NCBI GenBank assembly: GCA_963840425.1 | Contig: CAWIYZ010000034.1 | Coordinates: 381,304-445,303, forward strand | Direction of reading: 5' to 3' | Length of the DNA: 64,000 nt | Source: CADEFX01 sp963840425 | GTDB lineage: Bacteria; Pseudomonadota; Alphaproteobacteria; Rhizobiales; Hyphomicrobiaceae | Part shown: positions 55,459 through 64,000 of the stretch, one piece after another | How the letters are laid out: each line of letters opens with the position of its first letter | Numbering within the stretch: the stretch's first letter is position 1 | The notes under the pieces: model-generated | Database searches by the model: none | Told to the model about the DNA's origin: nothing | Seen by the model: only the letters and a program-made list of their open reading frames with translations | Translations under genes and position numbers: made by a program

Positions 55459-56901
55459 ATGATGAGCGAGAAAAGCAAGGCTGAACGCGCCGAAACACCG
55501 CAGGAACTGCTGTTCGCCAGCAGCAGGCGCAAGACGTTGCCGCTCTGGCTCGCACGTCAAGGCAAGTTGGCCCAGGATCTCGCGGAACTCGACCCGGACC
55601 AGCGCAGCTGGCTGGACTCGATCCGGTTCAAGGGGGCGGCGCGCCGTCATGCGCTACTCGCTGGACCAGGCGGCGCCCTGACCGGGGCTGTTCTCGGGCT
55701 AGGTGAGGCAGCGGAAAACGTTCGGGGCGTTACGACCGAGGTGCTGCTTGGGCTTCTTCCAACTGTACTTCCGGGCGGCGCCTACCATTTGGCATCGCCC
55801 GTCTCCAATCCTTCGCTCGCTGCGATTGCCTGGGGGCTCGGCGCCTACAAGTTCCGCCGCTACCGCGCTGCTGCCGACGAGCCGCTGGCTGCGCTCAGAC
55901 TGCCGGACGGCGTGGATGGCGAGGCTGTTCACAATACAGTCGAGGCCATCTGGCTCGGCCGCGATCTCATCAACACGCCGGCCAACGACCTGGGGCCGGC
56001 GGAGCTGGAGGCTGCGGCCAGAGATGTCGCCAAACGGCATGGTGCGAAGGTCAACGCGATTGTCGGCGACGAGCTCATAAAGAAGAATTTTCCGCTTATC
56101 CATGCGGTCGGGCGCGCCAGCCCGCGTGCGCCTCGGTTGATCGAGCTGACGTGGGGCAGGGTCGACGCTCCGAAGGTGACTGTTGTGGGCAAGGGAATTT
56201 GTTTTGACACCGGCGGGCTCGACCTCAAGCCTGCAAGCGCCATGCTGATGATGAAGAAGGACATGGGTGGCGCGGCGACGGCACTGGCCCTGGCCCATAT
56301 GATCATGGGCCAGAAGCTCGACGTGCGGTTGCGCGTGCTTATTGCGGCTGCCGAGAACAGCGTGTCGGGCGACGCCTTTCGGCCGGGCGACATCCTCAAG
56401 AGCCGGGCGGGCAAAACCATCGAGATCGGCAACACCGACGCTGAGGGGCGCCTTGTCCTTGCCGATGCCCTCGCGCTTGCCGACGAGGAAGCGCCCGACT
56501 ACCTGATGACGTTTGCCACATTGACTGGAGCCGCTCGGGTGGCGCTCGGGCCGGAGCTGCCGCCATTCTACTGCGACGATGATGCGTTCGCCGCCGCGCT
56601 CTCCGGCGCTGCCACGGCTGTCGCCGATCCGATCTGGCGTCTGCCGCTGACCACGCCCTACGAAAGCTGGCTCGATAGTCCCGTCGCGGACATGAACAAC
56701 GTTGCCGAAGGCGGCTTTGCCGGCTCGATTGTCGCCGCCATCTTCCTCAAGCGGTTCGTGCGTCGCGCCCGTCTTTTTGCCCACTTCGACATTTACGGTT
56801 GGACTCCCACGCCGAGGCCTCTCGGCCCCAAGGGCGGCGAGCCGCAGGCCGCCCGCGCCGTGTTCGAAGCGCTGCGGCGTATCAGGCCACCAGCGCAATG
56901 A
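55459..56901 (+). CDS. pepA: Leucyl aminopeptidase family protein (M17)
   Basis: About 480 residues. Metal ligands and active site in VVGKGICFDTGGLDLKP, KDMGGAATALAL, AAAENSVSGDAFRPGDIL and the family signature NTDAEGRL. The N-terminal part is diverged from E. coli PepA, as in alphaproteobacterial members. Starts at 55459 and 55462 are adjacent ATGs; the frame opens at 55402. Downstream NlpC/P60 overlaps its stop by four bases, implying coupling. Confidence 0.94.
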   Translation: MMSEKSKAERAETPQELLFASSRRKTLPLWLARQGKLAQDLAELDPDQRSWLDSIRFKGAARRHALLAGPGGALTGAVLGLGEAAENVRGVTTEVLLGLLPTVLPGGAYHLASPVSNPSLAAIAWGLGAYKFRRYRAAADEPLAALRLPDGVDGEAVHNTVEAIWLGRDLINTPANDLGPAELEAAARDVAKRHGAKVNAIVGDELIKKNFPLIHAVGRASPRAPRLIELTWGRVDAPKVTVVGKGICFDTGGLDLKPASAMLMMKKDMGGAATALALAHMIMGQKLDVRLRVLIAAAENSVSGDAFRPGDILKSRAGKTIEIGNTDAEGRLVLADALALADEEAPDYLMTFATLTGAARVALGPELPPFYCDDDAFAAALSGAATAVADPIWRLPLTTPYESWLDSPVADMNNVAEGGFAGSIVAAIFLKRFVRRARLFAHFDIYGWTPTPRPLGPKGGEPQAARAVFEALRRIRPPAQ

Positions 56902-57794
56902 CATCCAGTTCGTCGCCTACTGCGTCCGTCATGCCGACAATGCTAGATCCTCGGCTTCATGCTTTCCGTCCCGATGTGGCGGCCGCGCGCCTCCGCGGCA
57001 AGGTCAAGTCGGAGCGCTATGTCGAAGGCGAGGTGCAGCAGGTGGTGCGGGCCTCGGCGCCGCTGAGGAGACGGCCGGCCTTTACGGAAGCGCTCGAAAA
57101 CGAGCTGCTGTTCGGAGAGCGCGTCAGAGTCTACGACGAGGCCGACGGCTGGGCGTGGGTGCAGCTCGAGCGGGACGGCTATGTCGGCTACGTGCGCGCC
57201 GATGTGCTGCGGCGAGAGCTGCACGAGACAACACATCGTGTCAGCGCGCTGGGCACATTCGTCTACCCGGTTGCCGACATCAGGTCGGCGCCAATCACCC
57301 ACGTCAGCATGAATGCCGAATTGTCGGTGGGAGATCAGGACGAGCGTTTCCTGGGGCTCAACACCGGAGGCTGGGTTATTGCCAGGCATGTGTCGGAAGC
57401 CACGCGCTTTGCCCGGGATTTTGTTGCGGTTGCCGAGCGTTTCATCGGCACGCCTTATCTCTGGGGCGGGCGCACGCGCCTCGGGCTGGACTGCTCGGGC
57501 TTGTTACAGGTGGCGCTCGAGGCAGCGGCGCGCAAGTCGCCGAGGGACAGCGACATGCAGCAGGCAGCGCTGGGTGTCTCCATACCAGTCCCGTCCGACC
57601 TCGAAGGATTGGAGCGCGGCGATCTCGTCTTCTGGCCGCGCCATGTCGGTGTAATGGTCGACAGCTTCATGCTGTTGCACGCAAATGCACATCACATGGC
57701 GGTCGCCGTCGAGCCACTGAGCGACGCGGCGGAACGCATCGCGCGCTCAGGCAGCGGCATCTCGACCATCAAGCGGCTAGGCGCGCGCAACTGA
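56898..57794 (+). CDS. NlpC/P60 family peptidase with SH3-like N-terminus
   Basis: 298 residues from ATG 56898 overlapping the pepA stop (ATGA). SH3-type segment (LFGERVRVYDEADGWAWVQLERDGYVGYV), then the NlpC/P60 domain: TPYLWGGRTRLGLDCSGLLQVAL with catalytic Cys, and RHVGVMVD with catalytic His. Without a clear signal peptide; a cytoplasmic peptidoglycan-peptide hydrolase working with PepA is plausible. The pair is a common arrangement. Confidence 0.93.
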   Translation: MTSSSSPTASVMPTMLDPRLHAFRPDVAAARLRGKVKSERYVEGEVQQVVRASAPLRRRPAFTEALENELLFGERVRVYDEADGWAWVQLERDGYVGYVRADVLRRELHETTHRVSALGTFVYPVADIRSAPITHVSMNAELSVGDQDERFLGLNTGGWVIARHVSEATRFARDFVAVAERFIGTPYLWGGRTRLGLDCSGLLQVALEAAARKSPRDSDMQQAALGVSIPVPSDLEGLERGDLVFWPRHVGVMVDSFMLLHANAHHMAVAVEPLSDAAERIARSGSGISTIKRLGARN

Positions 57795-57805
57795 ACCGGT
57801 TCGGC

Positions 57806-58297
57806 TCAGGTCCGGCGGTAGGGTACGTAGTGCCGGTCGTGCGCCTCGCAGTCTTCCGCCTGGATGGCAGATGCCAAGGGCTCGTTAAGGCACTCGCCGC
57901 GCCACTCGGCGCCTCCTTCCAGTGCAACAAGTGTCTCCACCGACCGCACCGCATCGGTGTTTCGGCTCACCAGGGTGCGGGTAATGACGCGGCCGTGGCC
58001 AATGGCTTCGACAAGCTGCGCCAGCAATTGCACATCGCCGATCGGGCGTCCCTCGTAGGTTTCCGGGCCCGCGATCAGATCGAAATGCTGATCGGCGTGG
58101 ACGATGAGCTCGAACGGGCAGGCGTGCTCCGCCGCAGGCTCAGCCCGCAGGCGCCAGTAGGCATCAGCCTCCGACATCTCGATGCGCGCGACGTCGCCCA
58201 TCGAGGCTACCCAGGTCCTGATGCGGGCGAGCGCGACGCGAAGCTGCGCGCGGAACGCATCGTCGGGAAGCTTGAGGATCGTCTCAGGAGGAGGCAT
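57806..58297 (-). CDS. Conserved hypothetical protein, 163 residues
   Basis: Soluble, acidic, with EADAYWRLRAEPAAEHACPFELIVHADQHFDLIAGPETYEGRPI and TLVALEGGAEWRGECLN regions; no recognised domain or signal. ATG 58297. It is convergent with the NlpC/P60 gene (12 bp apart). The ordered, conserved-looking segments make a real gene likely, but function is unknown. Confidence 0.65.
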   Translation of the reverse strand: MPPPETILKLPDDAFRAQLRVALARIRTWVASMGDVARIEMSEADAYWRLRAEPAAEHACPFELIVHADQHFDLIAGPETYEGRPIGDVQLLAQLVEAIGHGRVITRTLVSRNTDAVRSVETLVALEGGAEWRGECLNEPLASAIQAEDCEAHDRHYVPYRRT

Positions 58298-58462
58298 GTG
58301 AGTCGCAGGCGTCTGTGAGGGAGCGCTGGCTGGTCATGGAACGCGGCCGGCGGCCCTCCTTGCACTGGCACACGAACGGCTGACAAGCTGGGCCTTAATG
58401 TTCAGTCCGAGAGAGGATGAAAGCCCGCGTGAGCTATTCCGCGTCAGTCTGGGATTGAACGG

Positions 58463-59206
58463 TTAGCTTCTGACCCAGCCGTTGGGGCCGAGTCGCTCCT
58501 GCGGCTGGAAGCGGTTCTTGTAGGCCATCTTGCGCGAGCCCTCGATCCAGTAGCCCAGATAAAGGTAGGGCAGGCCGAGGCGGCGCGCATGCTCGATGTG
58601 ATCGAGGATCATGTAGGTGCCGAGGCTGCGGTGGGCCTCGTCGGGCTCATAAAAGCTGTAGACCATCGAGATGCCGTCGGAGAGGCGGTCGCACAGCGAC
58701 ACCGCCTTCAGCGGCCAGGCGTCTGGCCGTCCTTGCTGAGGCTTCTCGGGCTTGAAGCGATACTCGGTGATGAAGGTGTCGATGATGGAGTCCTCCACCA
58801 TCATGGCGTAGTCGAGCACCGTCATGTCGGCCATGCCGCCATCGCCGTGGCGCGCGTCGATGTAGGCGCGAAAGAGGCTGTATTGCTCCGACGTCGGCAC
58901 CGGGGCGGTGCGGCGGCCGACGAGATCGCCGTTTCTCTCGGAGACACGCCGCATCGAGCGCACCGGCACGAACTCGTCGACCAGCACACGCACGGATACG
59001 CAGGCCTGGCAGCCTTCGCAGTAAGGCATGTAGGCGATGTTCTGGCTGCGCCGGAAACCGCCTTTGAGCAGATTGTCGACGAGGGCAGCAGGCTTGTCGT
59101 GCGTCAGATGGGTGAACAGCTTGCGTTCCGAACGCCCCGGAAGATAGGGGCACGGTTGCGGTGCCGTGACATAGAACTCCGGGAAGTGCTTCTGCTGCTC
59201 GCTCAT
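58463..59206 (-). CDS. bpt: Aspartate/glutamate leucyltransferase
   Basis: N-degron enzyme moving leucine from tRNA-Leu to proteins with N-terminal Asp or Glu, feeding ClpS/ClpAP. 247 residues. The ATE/Bpt signature is present: CPYLPGRSERKLFTHL, MPYCEGCQACVSVRV (Cys cluster) and YLYLGYWIEGSRKMAYKNRFQP. ATG 59206 (MSEQQKHFPEFYVTAPQPCPY) is typical; the frame opens at 59266. Confidence 0.95.
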   Translation of the reverse strand: MSEQQKHFPEFYVTAPQPCPYLPGRSERKLFTHLTHDKPAALVDNLLKGGFRRSQNIAYMPYCEGCQACVSVRVLVDEFVPVRSMRRVSERNGDLVGRRTAPVPTSEQYSLFRAYIDARHGDGGMADMTVLDYAMMVEDSIIDTFITEYRFKPEKPQQGRPDAWPLKAVSLCDRLSDGISMVYSFYEPDEAHRSLGTYMILDHIEHARRLGLPYLYLGYWIEGSRKMAYKNRFQPQERLGPNGWVRS

Positions 59207-59301
59207 CCCTGACGCCGCTTTTCGCTGCCCGTACACCCACACTGTAAGTGAGCCCCGGGCGCGCAATCAAGTGCACCAGCAAGGCGGGCTGCCGCCGCAC
59301 G

Positions 59302-60681
59302 TCAGGTTCGCTGCGGCTCCAACTCTGGCGCACCGCTGAAGCCGCCTGGCCGGATCGCCAAGACGATCGCGAGCAGGCCGTAGATGGCCGGATCGCGCAG
59401 CTCGATCGGAAAGACGGCCGACCAGAGGGCTTCGGCAGCGCCGAGTGCGAGGCCGCCGACGAAGGCGCCGCGCACCGAGCCGACGCCGCCGAGTATGGCG
59501 GCGATCAGCGCCTTTAGGCCGATCAGCAGTCCGCCCGAATGCGTGACGCCGCCATAGTAGAGGGTCGTAATGGCTCCGCCGAGACCGGCTACCAAGGAGG
59601 CCAGCACGAAGGCGGCGAACAGGACGCGGCTCGGGCTCAAACCCATGAGAGCAGCGGCAAAGGGGTCGTCGGCGCAGGCGCGCCAGGCGCGGCCAAAGCG
59701 CGATCGACGCATCAGCATGAGCAGGCCAGCTGCGGCGATGAGGGCTATCAGGGCGACCGCAATTGCCATTGGCGTGGCGGCGACGATGAAATGCCCCGAG
59801 CGCGCCAGACCGATAGGCATGTTGAGCATCGGCGGCGTCCAACGCATCCCTGGCCCCTGGGCGATGCGGATATACTCGGCGATGAAGAGTGCAAGGCCCG
59901 TGCTGGCAATGAGGGCCACTTGCCCGCGCTGATAGGCCACGCGTGCGAATACGAAGCGGCCGATGAATGCGCCGTGCGTTGCCGTCGTCCACGCGGCCGC
60001 CAGCAGCGCACCGAGAAGAATTATGGAAAGACCGCTGCTACTCGTAGCCGCCACGGCAAGAAAAGCGCCGTATCCACCGAGCGTGGCGAAATCGCCGAAG
60101 GCGAGATTGATGCGGCCGACGAGACCGTAGATGAGTGCATAGGCCGTTGCGAGCAACGCATACACGGCCATCTGCGGCAAGGCCGCCAAGACGTGCTGCA
60201 GCGTGATGGCGGCGGGACGCGGGATCTCCGGCACACGTTCGGCATTGATAATCGGCGACGGATCGATGGCGCCGCCACCGCGCTCGAGCCAGAAGCGCTT
60301 CAGGACGTGCAGGCGCATGTCGTTGAACGGGCCGTCATCGGTCTCGACGCGGACGAGATGCCGAGGCTCGGCGGCGCCGCTACGGTTGGCTTCGAAGCTG
60401 CAGGCGAGCGTTTGCAGATGCGGCTCGCTCGCCGATATCTCGGTGAGGTACAGCACTCTGATGCCACGCTGTTCGGTCAGGCGTTGCGTGGACAGGATCC
60501 TGATGGATACGGCGTCGGGCGCGAGGGCCGGAATGATGGAGCGGCACAGGCGCGCCTCTTCGGCGTCCTCGAGCAGGATGCAGCCGCCGAGCATGGCTGC
60601 AAGCAGCAGCGCGATGCTGCGGGCGCTCGCGACAGCAAACGGTTGCAGGGAGCGGGGTTGCCCACGACCCAATCCTCTCAC
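59302..60681 (-). CDS. LivH-like branched-chain amino-acid ABC permease with an extra N-terminal domain
   Basis: 459 residues. The C-terminal ~300 residues are a LivH-type permease (LPQMAVYALLATAYALIYGLVGRINLAFGDFATLGGY with the family motif, and GLIGLKALIAAILGG-type loop). The first ~150 residues are different: a lipoprotein-like leader (IALLLAAMLGGC) and an exported-looking soluble domain (EISASEPHLQTLACSFEANRS). Partner permease (LivM), ATPases and receptor are not adjacent. Either a fused lipoprotein/permease or a mis-joined pair. Confidence 0.8.
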   Translation of the reverse strand: MRGLGRGQPRSLQPFAVASARSIALLLAAMLGGCILLEDAEEARLCRSIIPALAPDAVSIRILSTQRLTEQRGIRVLYLTEISASEPHLQTLACSFEANRSGAAEPRHLVRVETDDGPFNDMRLHVLKRFWLERGGGAIDPSPIINAERVPEIPRPAAITLQHVLAALPQMAVYALLATAYALIYGLVGRINLAFGDFATLGGYGAFLAVAATSSSGLSIILLGALLAAAWTTATHGAFIGRFVFARVAYQRGQVALIASTGLALFIAEYIRIAQGPGMRWTPPMLNMPIGLARSGHFIVAATPMAIAVALIALIAAAGLLMLMRRSRFGRAWRACADDPFAAALMGLSPSRVLFAAFVLASLVAGLGGAITTLYYGGVTHSGGLLIGLKALIAAILGGVGSVRGAFVGGLALGAAEALWSAVFPIELRDPAIYGLLAIVLAIRPGGFSGAPELEPQRT

Positions 60682-60848
60682 GCGCGAAGAGCAGGGAGGA
60701 GGGCGCTTCCTCCTAAATCTTCTCCACCCATCTCCGTCACCCTCTAAGAAAAGGCCGGTTTACAAGACCTTTTTTCCGCAGCGATCTACCATCTTCCGCC
60801 ATATTCTTGCACCATCCATCCCTCAAGTATGGGTCGGAGGATGGGTCA

Positions 60849-62072
60849 ATGCCGCGTATCGCAAAGCGACTGACGACCGTCAAGGTCAACGCTCTTCGCA
60901 AGCCCGGGCTTTTCGCCGACGGCGATGGCCTCTACCTGCAAATCACGCCGACTGGTTCAAAAAGCTGGGTGTTCAGGTACAAGTCCAATGGACGGGCCCG
61001 CGACATGGGGCTTGGCCCTATCTCGGCTGTCAACCTCGCGCAAGCGCGGGAAAGGGCAGCGGAGTGCCGCCAGCAGCGGTCTGCGGGGAAAGATCCAATA
61101 GAACAGCGTAAATCGGCAACTGTGGCTGCGCGAGCCGCTGTGGCCCAGCGCACGACCTTCCGTGAGGCCGCCGAGCAGATGCTGGCCGCCCATGAGCCCG
61201 GCTGGCGTCATCCAAAGCATCGTCAGCAGTGGCGTAACTCCCTCGCCAACTATGTGTATCCGGTCATCGGAGGCATTTCGGTGGCTGCCGTCGACAAGGC
61301 GCTTGTGTTGAAGATCCTGGAGCCCTTGTGGCGCACCAAGCCGGAGACCGCCACGCGGGTGCGCGGGCGCATTGAGCGCGTCCTGGATGCCGCCAAGGCC
61401 CGAGGGCAGCGCGATGGCGAGAACCCAGCGCGCTGGCGCGGTCATCTCGATGCCGTGCTACCCAGGCGCAGCAAGGTGCAAACCGTCAAGCACCATCCGG
61501 CTCTGCCCTACAAGGAGTTGCCAGCGTTCATGAGCGAGCTGCGGGAGCGGCAGGGCCTTACCCCTCGGGCTCTGGAGTTCACAGTTCTGACCGTAGCACG
61601 AACCGGCGAAGTCATTGGTGCGCGCTGGGAGGAGATTGACTTCGAGGAACAGACTTGGACCGTTCCGGCCAGGCGGATGAAGGGGGGCAAGGCGCACACC
61701 ATGCCGCTCTCGAGACGCGCCGCCGAGATCCTGCATGAGCTCAAGCACATTCAGATGGGTGACTTTGTTTTCCCGGGTGTGAAGCGGGGCAAATCACTAT
61801 CGGCCATGGCCATGTTGATGGCCGTGCATCAGCTTCGACCTGGGGTAACGACGCATGGCTTTCGCAGCACCTTCAAGGACTGGGCGGTGGAGCAGACCAG
61901 CTTTCCCAATTTTCTAACGGAAGCGGCGCTGGCGCACGTGGTGGCCGACAAGGTGGAGGCAGCCTACCGGCGCAGCGATCTGCTCGAACGTCGGCGAGAA
62001 CTGATGGAAGCCTGGGACAGGTTCTGCAATTCGGATTCCGGCAAGCTGATACCATGGCGGAGGAGATCATGA
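60849..62072 (+). CDS. Tyrosine recombinase/integrase (DUF4102/P4-type)
   Basis: 407 residues. N-terminal arm domain (RIAKRLTTVKVNALRKPGLFADGDGLYLQITPTGSKSWVFRY) and catalytic domain with Arg in VLTVARTGEVIGARWEEIDF, HGFRSTFKDW (His-x-x-Arg) and the nucleophile Tyr in VEAAYRRSD. ATG 60849. It begins a mobile element that runs off the right edge; no tRNA target was seen at its left, so the attachment site may be protein-coding or short. Confidence 0.93.
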   Translation: MPRIAKRLTTVKVNALRKPGLFADGDGLYLQITPTGSKSWVFRYKSNGRARDMGLGPISAVNLAQARERAAECRQQRSAGKDPIEQRKSATVAARAAVAQRTTFREAAEQMLAAHEPGWRHPKHRQQWRNSLANYVYPVIGGISVAAVDKALVLKILEPLWRTKPETATRVRGRIERVLDAAKARGQRDGENPARWRGHLDAVLPRRSKVQTVKHHPALPYKELPAFMSELRERQGLTPRALEFTVLTVARTGEVIGARWEEIDFEEQTWTVPARRMKGGKAHTMPLSRRAAEILHELKHIQMGDFVFPGVKRGKSLSAMAMLMAVHQLRPGVTTHGFRSTFKDWAVEQTSFPNFLTEAALAHVVADKVEAAYRRSDLLERRRELMEAWDRFCNSDSGKLIPWRRRS

Positions 62073-62692
62073 AGCGACCCAGCCGCGTTGCTGCCGATCG
62101 CGCCAAGGCTCGCGAATGGCTTGAGGGTGCTACCCGCACGAACGAACGCAACCATCCCCGCCGCGTATTCCTCTCGGGACGTGAGGAGAAAGAGGCTCGG
62201 AAGGCGCTTGCGCGCTTGGTGATGACAGACGACCTCGATGATGGACTGCGCAGGACTTTGGCGCAGTGCATCGATCCGACGCTGTTCGGTGGCAAGGAAT
62301 TCATTGGTCCGCGCAACGACGGCGACCCTGCAACAGAGCATCCTGTGCACTTTGATGTCGTTCGGCGAAACACGCCAGACTTCGTCAAGAAGCTTCACAT
62401 AATTGGCTACTTGGCACAGCGCGTGACTGAGGAGCGAGGGTCCCTGGCACGAGCTATCGAAGCTGCGCACGAGGAATTTGGTCTCTCTCCGAAGACACTC
62501 GAGAAGGAATACTGGGTGCCGTATGCTCCCATGATGCGGCAGCTTATGCCCGTGCTCCGAACGAGCAAAGAGGAGCAGGAGGAGGAGGAGCGAGAGCTTG
62601 AGCCGAGCAGAGTAAGGGAGAGCTATGCTGCCCTGGTTGTGGGGCTCCAGGGTGCCGTTGCGTATGCCGAGCCGGATACACGGGAAAAATAG
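62054..62692 (+). CDS. Hypothetical protein of the integrative element
   Basis: 212 residues overlapping the integrase end by 19 bp, so translated from the same message. Basic N-terminus, then TRRTNERNHPRRVFLSGREEKEAR and a C-terminal acidic helix (KEEQEEEERELEPSRVRESYAAL). No domain recognised. Confidence 0.6.
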   Translation: MAEEIMKRPSRVAADRAKAREWLEGATRTNERNHPRRVFLSGREEKEARKALARLVMTDDLDDGLRRTLAQCIDPTLFGGKEFIGPRNDGDPATEHPVHFDVVRRNTPDFVKKLHIIGYLAQRVTEERGSLARAIEAAHEEFGLSPKTLEKEYWVPYAPMMRQLMPVLRTSKEEQEEEERELEPSRVRESYAALVVGLQGAVAYAEPDTREK

Positions 62693-62805
62693 TCGTCACC
62701 CTCCTGGTGACGCGAACAGGGTCCAAGCTTATTCACGGTGCAGTCTTCACCGGCATCTGGCGAGCGCCACCCAATACCGCCAGATCCCAACGCTGCGAGT
62801 TCTGC

Positions 62806-63039
62806 ATGCTGGAGCCTGGAAAGCTTGCCTATGGCATCAAGGAGGTCGGACGGGTCATCAACACCGGCCAGTCCACGGTCTACGAGTACATCAAGGAAGG
62901 CAGAATTCGTGCCGTGAAGCATGGTCGGCGCACGCTTATTTTGGCCGAAGATCTGCAGCGATACTTGAACAGCCTGCCGCTCATCCCCGCTCGCAGGACA
63001 GACGCGGGCTTCGTCAGGGATCGCGAAAACGTGCGTTGA
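62806..63039 (+). CDS. Helix-turn-helix excisionase-like (AlpA/MerR-type) protein
   Basis: 77 residues: GKLAYGIKEVGRVINTGQSTVYEYIKEGRIRAVKHGRRTLILAEDLQRYLNSLP is a winged helix-turn-helix of excisionase/AlpA type. ATG 62806 chosen (frame opens 62707). It probably regulates element excision with the integrase. Confidence 0.82.
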   Translation: MLEPGKLAYGIKEVGRVINTGQSTVYEYIKEGRIRAVKHGRRTLILAEDLQRYLNSLPLIPARRTDAGFVRDRENVR

Positions 63040-63109
63040 ACGGGTGGACTGCGTATCTCGCATGCCATCCACGCCGCAACTGTACTCCTATCGTCGGGAC
63101 AGAACGAAA

Positions 63110-64000
63110 ATGACCATTCACCACGCCCGTAAAGCGCTCGGCAGCGGTCAAGACGTCATCGCAACCGACGCTGAGCACATCAGATCGGCCTTGGGAGGCC
63201 ATAGGTCTGGACACGGATGGATGACCCGGTGCCCAGCACATGCCGACCGTAAACCTAGCTTGGCCATAGACATTGGCGAGAACGGCAAGCTGCTCGTCTT
63301 CTGCCACGCCGGATGCACGCAGACGGCGGTCATCGCGGCGCTGCGGGAGCGCGGGCTCTGGAGCGGCGTTGCCCCAGTGAAACGTGTCCGACGTAAACGC
63401 AAGGAGGGACCGGCGGTGCCCGATAAGCTGGGGCGCTACAGCTGTGGCATACGGCCAAGGACGCCGACGGCTCACTTGCAGAGGTGTACCTGAGGACACA
63501 CGCGGCCTCGATCTCCCCGCCTCAGATGCGTTGCGGTTTTTTGCGATTTTTCGCCATTCTTCCGGTGCCTCTTTCCCGGCCATGATCGCGCTGGTGACGC
63601 GCGGCACCGATGATCAGCCGTTGGGCATCCACCGCACATTTCTGCGAGCCGACGGGCGCGGCAAGGCTCCTGCCGAGCCGCAGCGTATGATGTTGGGTCC
63701 CTGCCGGGGCGGTGCCGTGCGGCTCGCGTCGCTCGGCTATGGCGACACCCTGTTGATTGGCGAAGGCATCGAGACCACGCTCGCGGCGATGCAGGCCACC
63801 GGCCATCCCGGTTGGGCCGCGCTGTCCACATCCGGCCTGCGCGCGCTCGTTTTGCCAGCGCGTGTGCGCCGAGTGATCGTACTGGCGGATGGCGACGATC
63901 CCGGCGAAGCAGCAGCCGTCGCCGCCGCGCGGCGCTGGGCCAGCGAGGGACGCTGCGTGCGCATTGCCCGCGCACCGCGATCTCGACTTCAATAACGTGC
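63110..64000 (+). CDS. DNA primase/TOPRIM-domain protein of the element, several frameshifts, 3' end outside window
   Basis: N-terminus has a CHC2-like zinc motif (MTRCPAHADRKPSLAI ... VFCHAGCTQTAV). The middle is LWHTAKDADGSLAEVYLRT, then GLDLPASDALRF and the TOPRIM strands GDTLLIGEGIETTLAAM and VIVLADGDDPGEA. These pieces lie in different frames: near 63430-63434 one base seems missing, near 63495-63500 two extra (AC), and near 63980 one extra. The gene continues past 64000. Three lesions suggest a decayed mobile-element gene or poor sequence at the edge. Confidence 0.7.

Noticed and set aside
60682..60848. tRNA remnant as the integrase attachment site
   Set aside because: No cloverleaf or CCA end can be built in this stretch.
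62054..63039. Toxin-antitoxin pair
   Set aside because: The genes fit integrase-linked accessory and excisionase roles better; no toxin motifs.

Overview
The window looks like chromosomal DNA of a GC-rich alphaproteobacterium of the order Hyphomicrobiales (Rhizobiales). The grounds are the ddl-ftsQ-ftsA-ftsZ-lpxC-bamD order, an FtsZ with a long C-terminal extension, a DUF2628 gene inside a his cluster, a Usg protein, an IalB-type protein, an HvrA-like H-NS protein, a tiny aa3-oxidase subunit IV gene beside pntA, and a Bpt-type leucyltransferase. The species cannot be named from the sequence alone.

Layout. 1-7.5 kb is the end of the division and cell-wall cluster plus lipid A and outer-membrane assembly genes. 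7.5-12.9 kb holds a cupin, an Ada-like regulator/methyltransferase, two zincin-type proteins and a metallo-beta-lactamase-fold enzyme, separated by palindromic repeats. 13-18.2 kb is a histidine cluster (hisB, DUF2628, hisH, hisA) split by small genes and an IS110-type element. 18.3-22.8 kb carries hslV-sugE-hslU and a NUDIX/DUF6111/tRNA-nucleotidyltransferase run. 22.9-30 kb holds an IalB-like protein, a NUDIX protein, Usg, H-NS, groES-groEL under a CIRCE operator, and pncB. 30-47 kb has a TctC-type binding protein, uvrC, a serine hydrolase, the transhydrogenase operon pntA-pntAB-VOC-pntB, a tRNA-Thr, a peptide-binding protein and a membrane metallophosphoesterase. 47-60.7 kb has a secreted metalloprotease-like paralog, an amidohydrolase pair with a Rieske ferredoxin, transporters, pepA with an NlpC/P60 gene, bpt and a LivH-like permease with an extra N-terminal domain. 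From 60.8 kb to the right edge a tyrosine integrase opens a mobile element with an excisionase-like and a primase-like gene.

Two features cut across the whole window. First, intergenic space is filled with at least four families of dispersed palindromic repeats, often abutting one another. Second, many conserved genes (ftsQ, hslU, cca, pncB, a DUF3829 gene, the Rieske gene, an MFS gene and the primase) are split by small indels. Most of these look like one extra nucleotide that, if skipped, restores a full-length family member. Assembly error is the simplest reading, but the bias is worth checking against reads.

How the genes work together: the left end builds the septum and envelope (Ddl makes D-Ala-D-Ala; FtsQ, FtsA and FtsZ form the divisome; LpxC commits to lipid A; BamD inserts outer-membrane proteins). 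HslVU, GroES/EL and UvrC are stress functions. PntA/PntAB/PntB supply NADPH. HisB, HisH and HisA are three of the histidine steps. The 48-51 kb trio resembles a catabolic set with unknown substrate.
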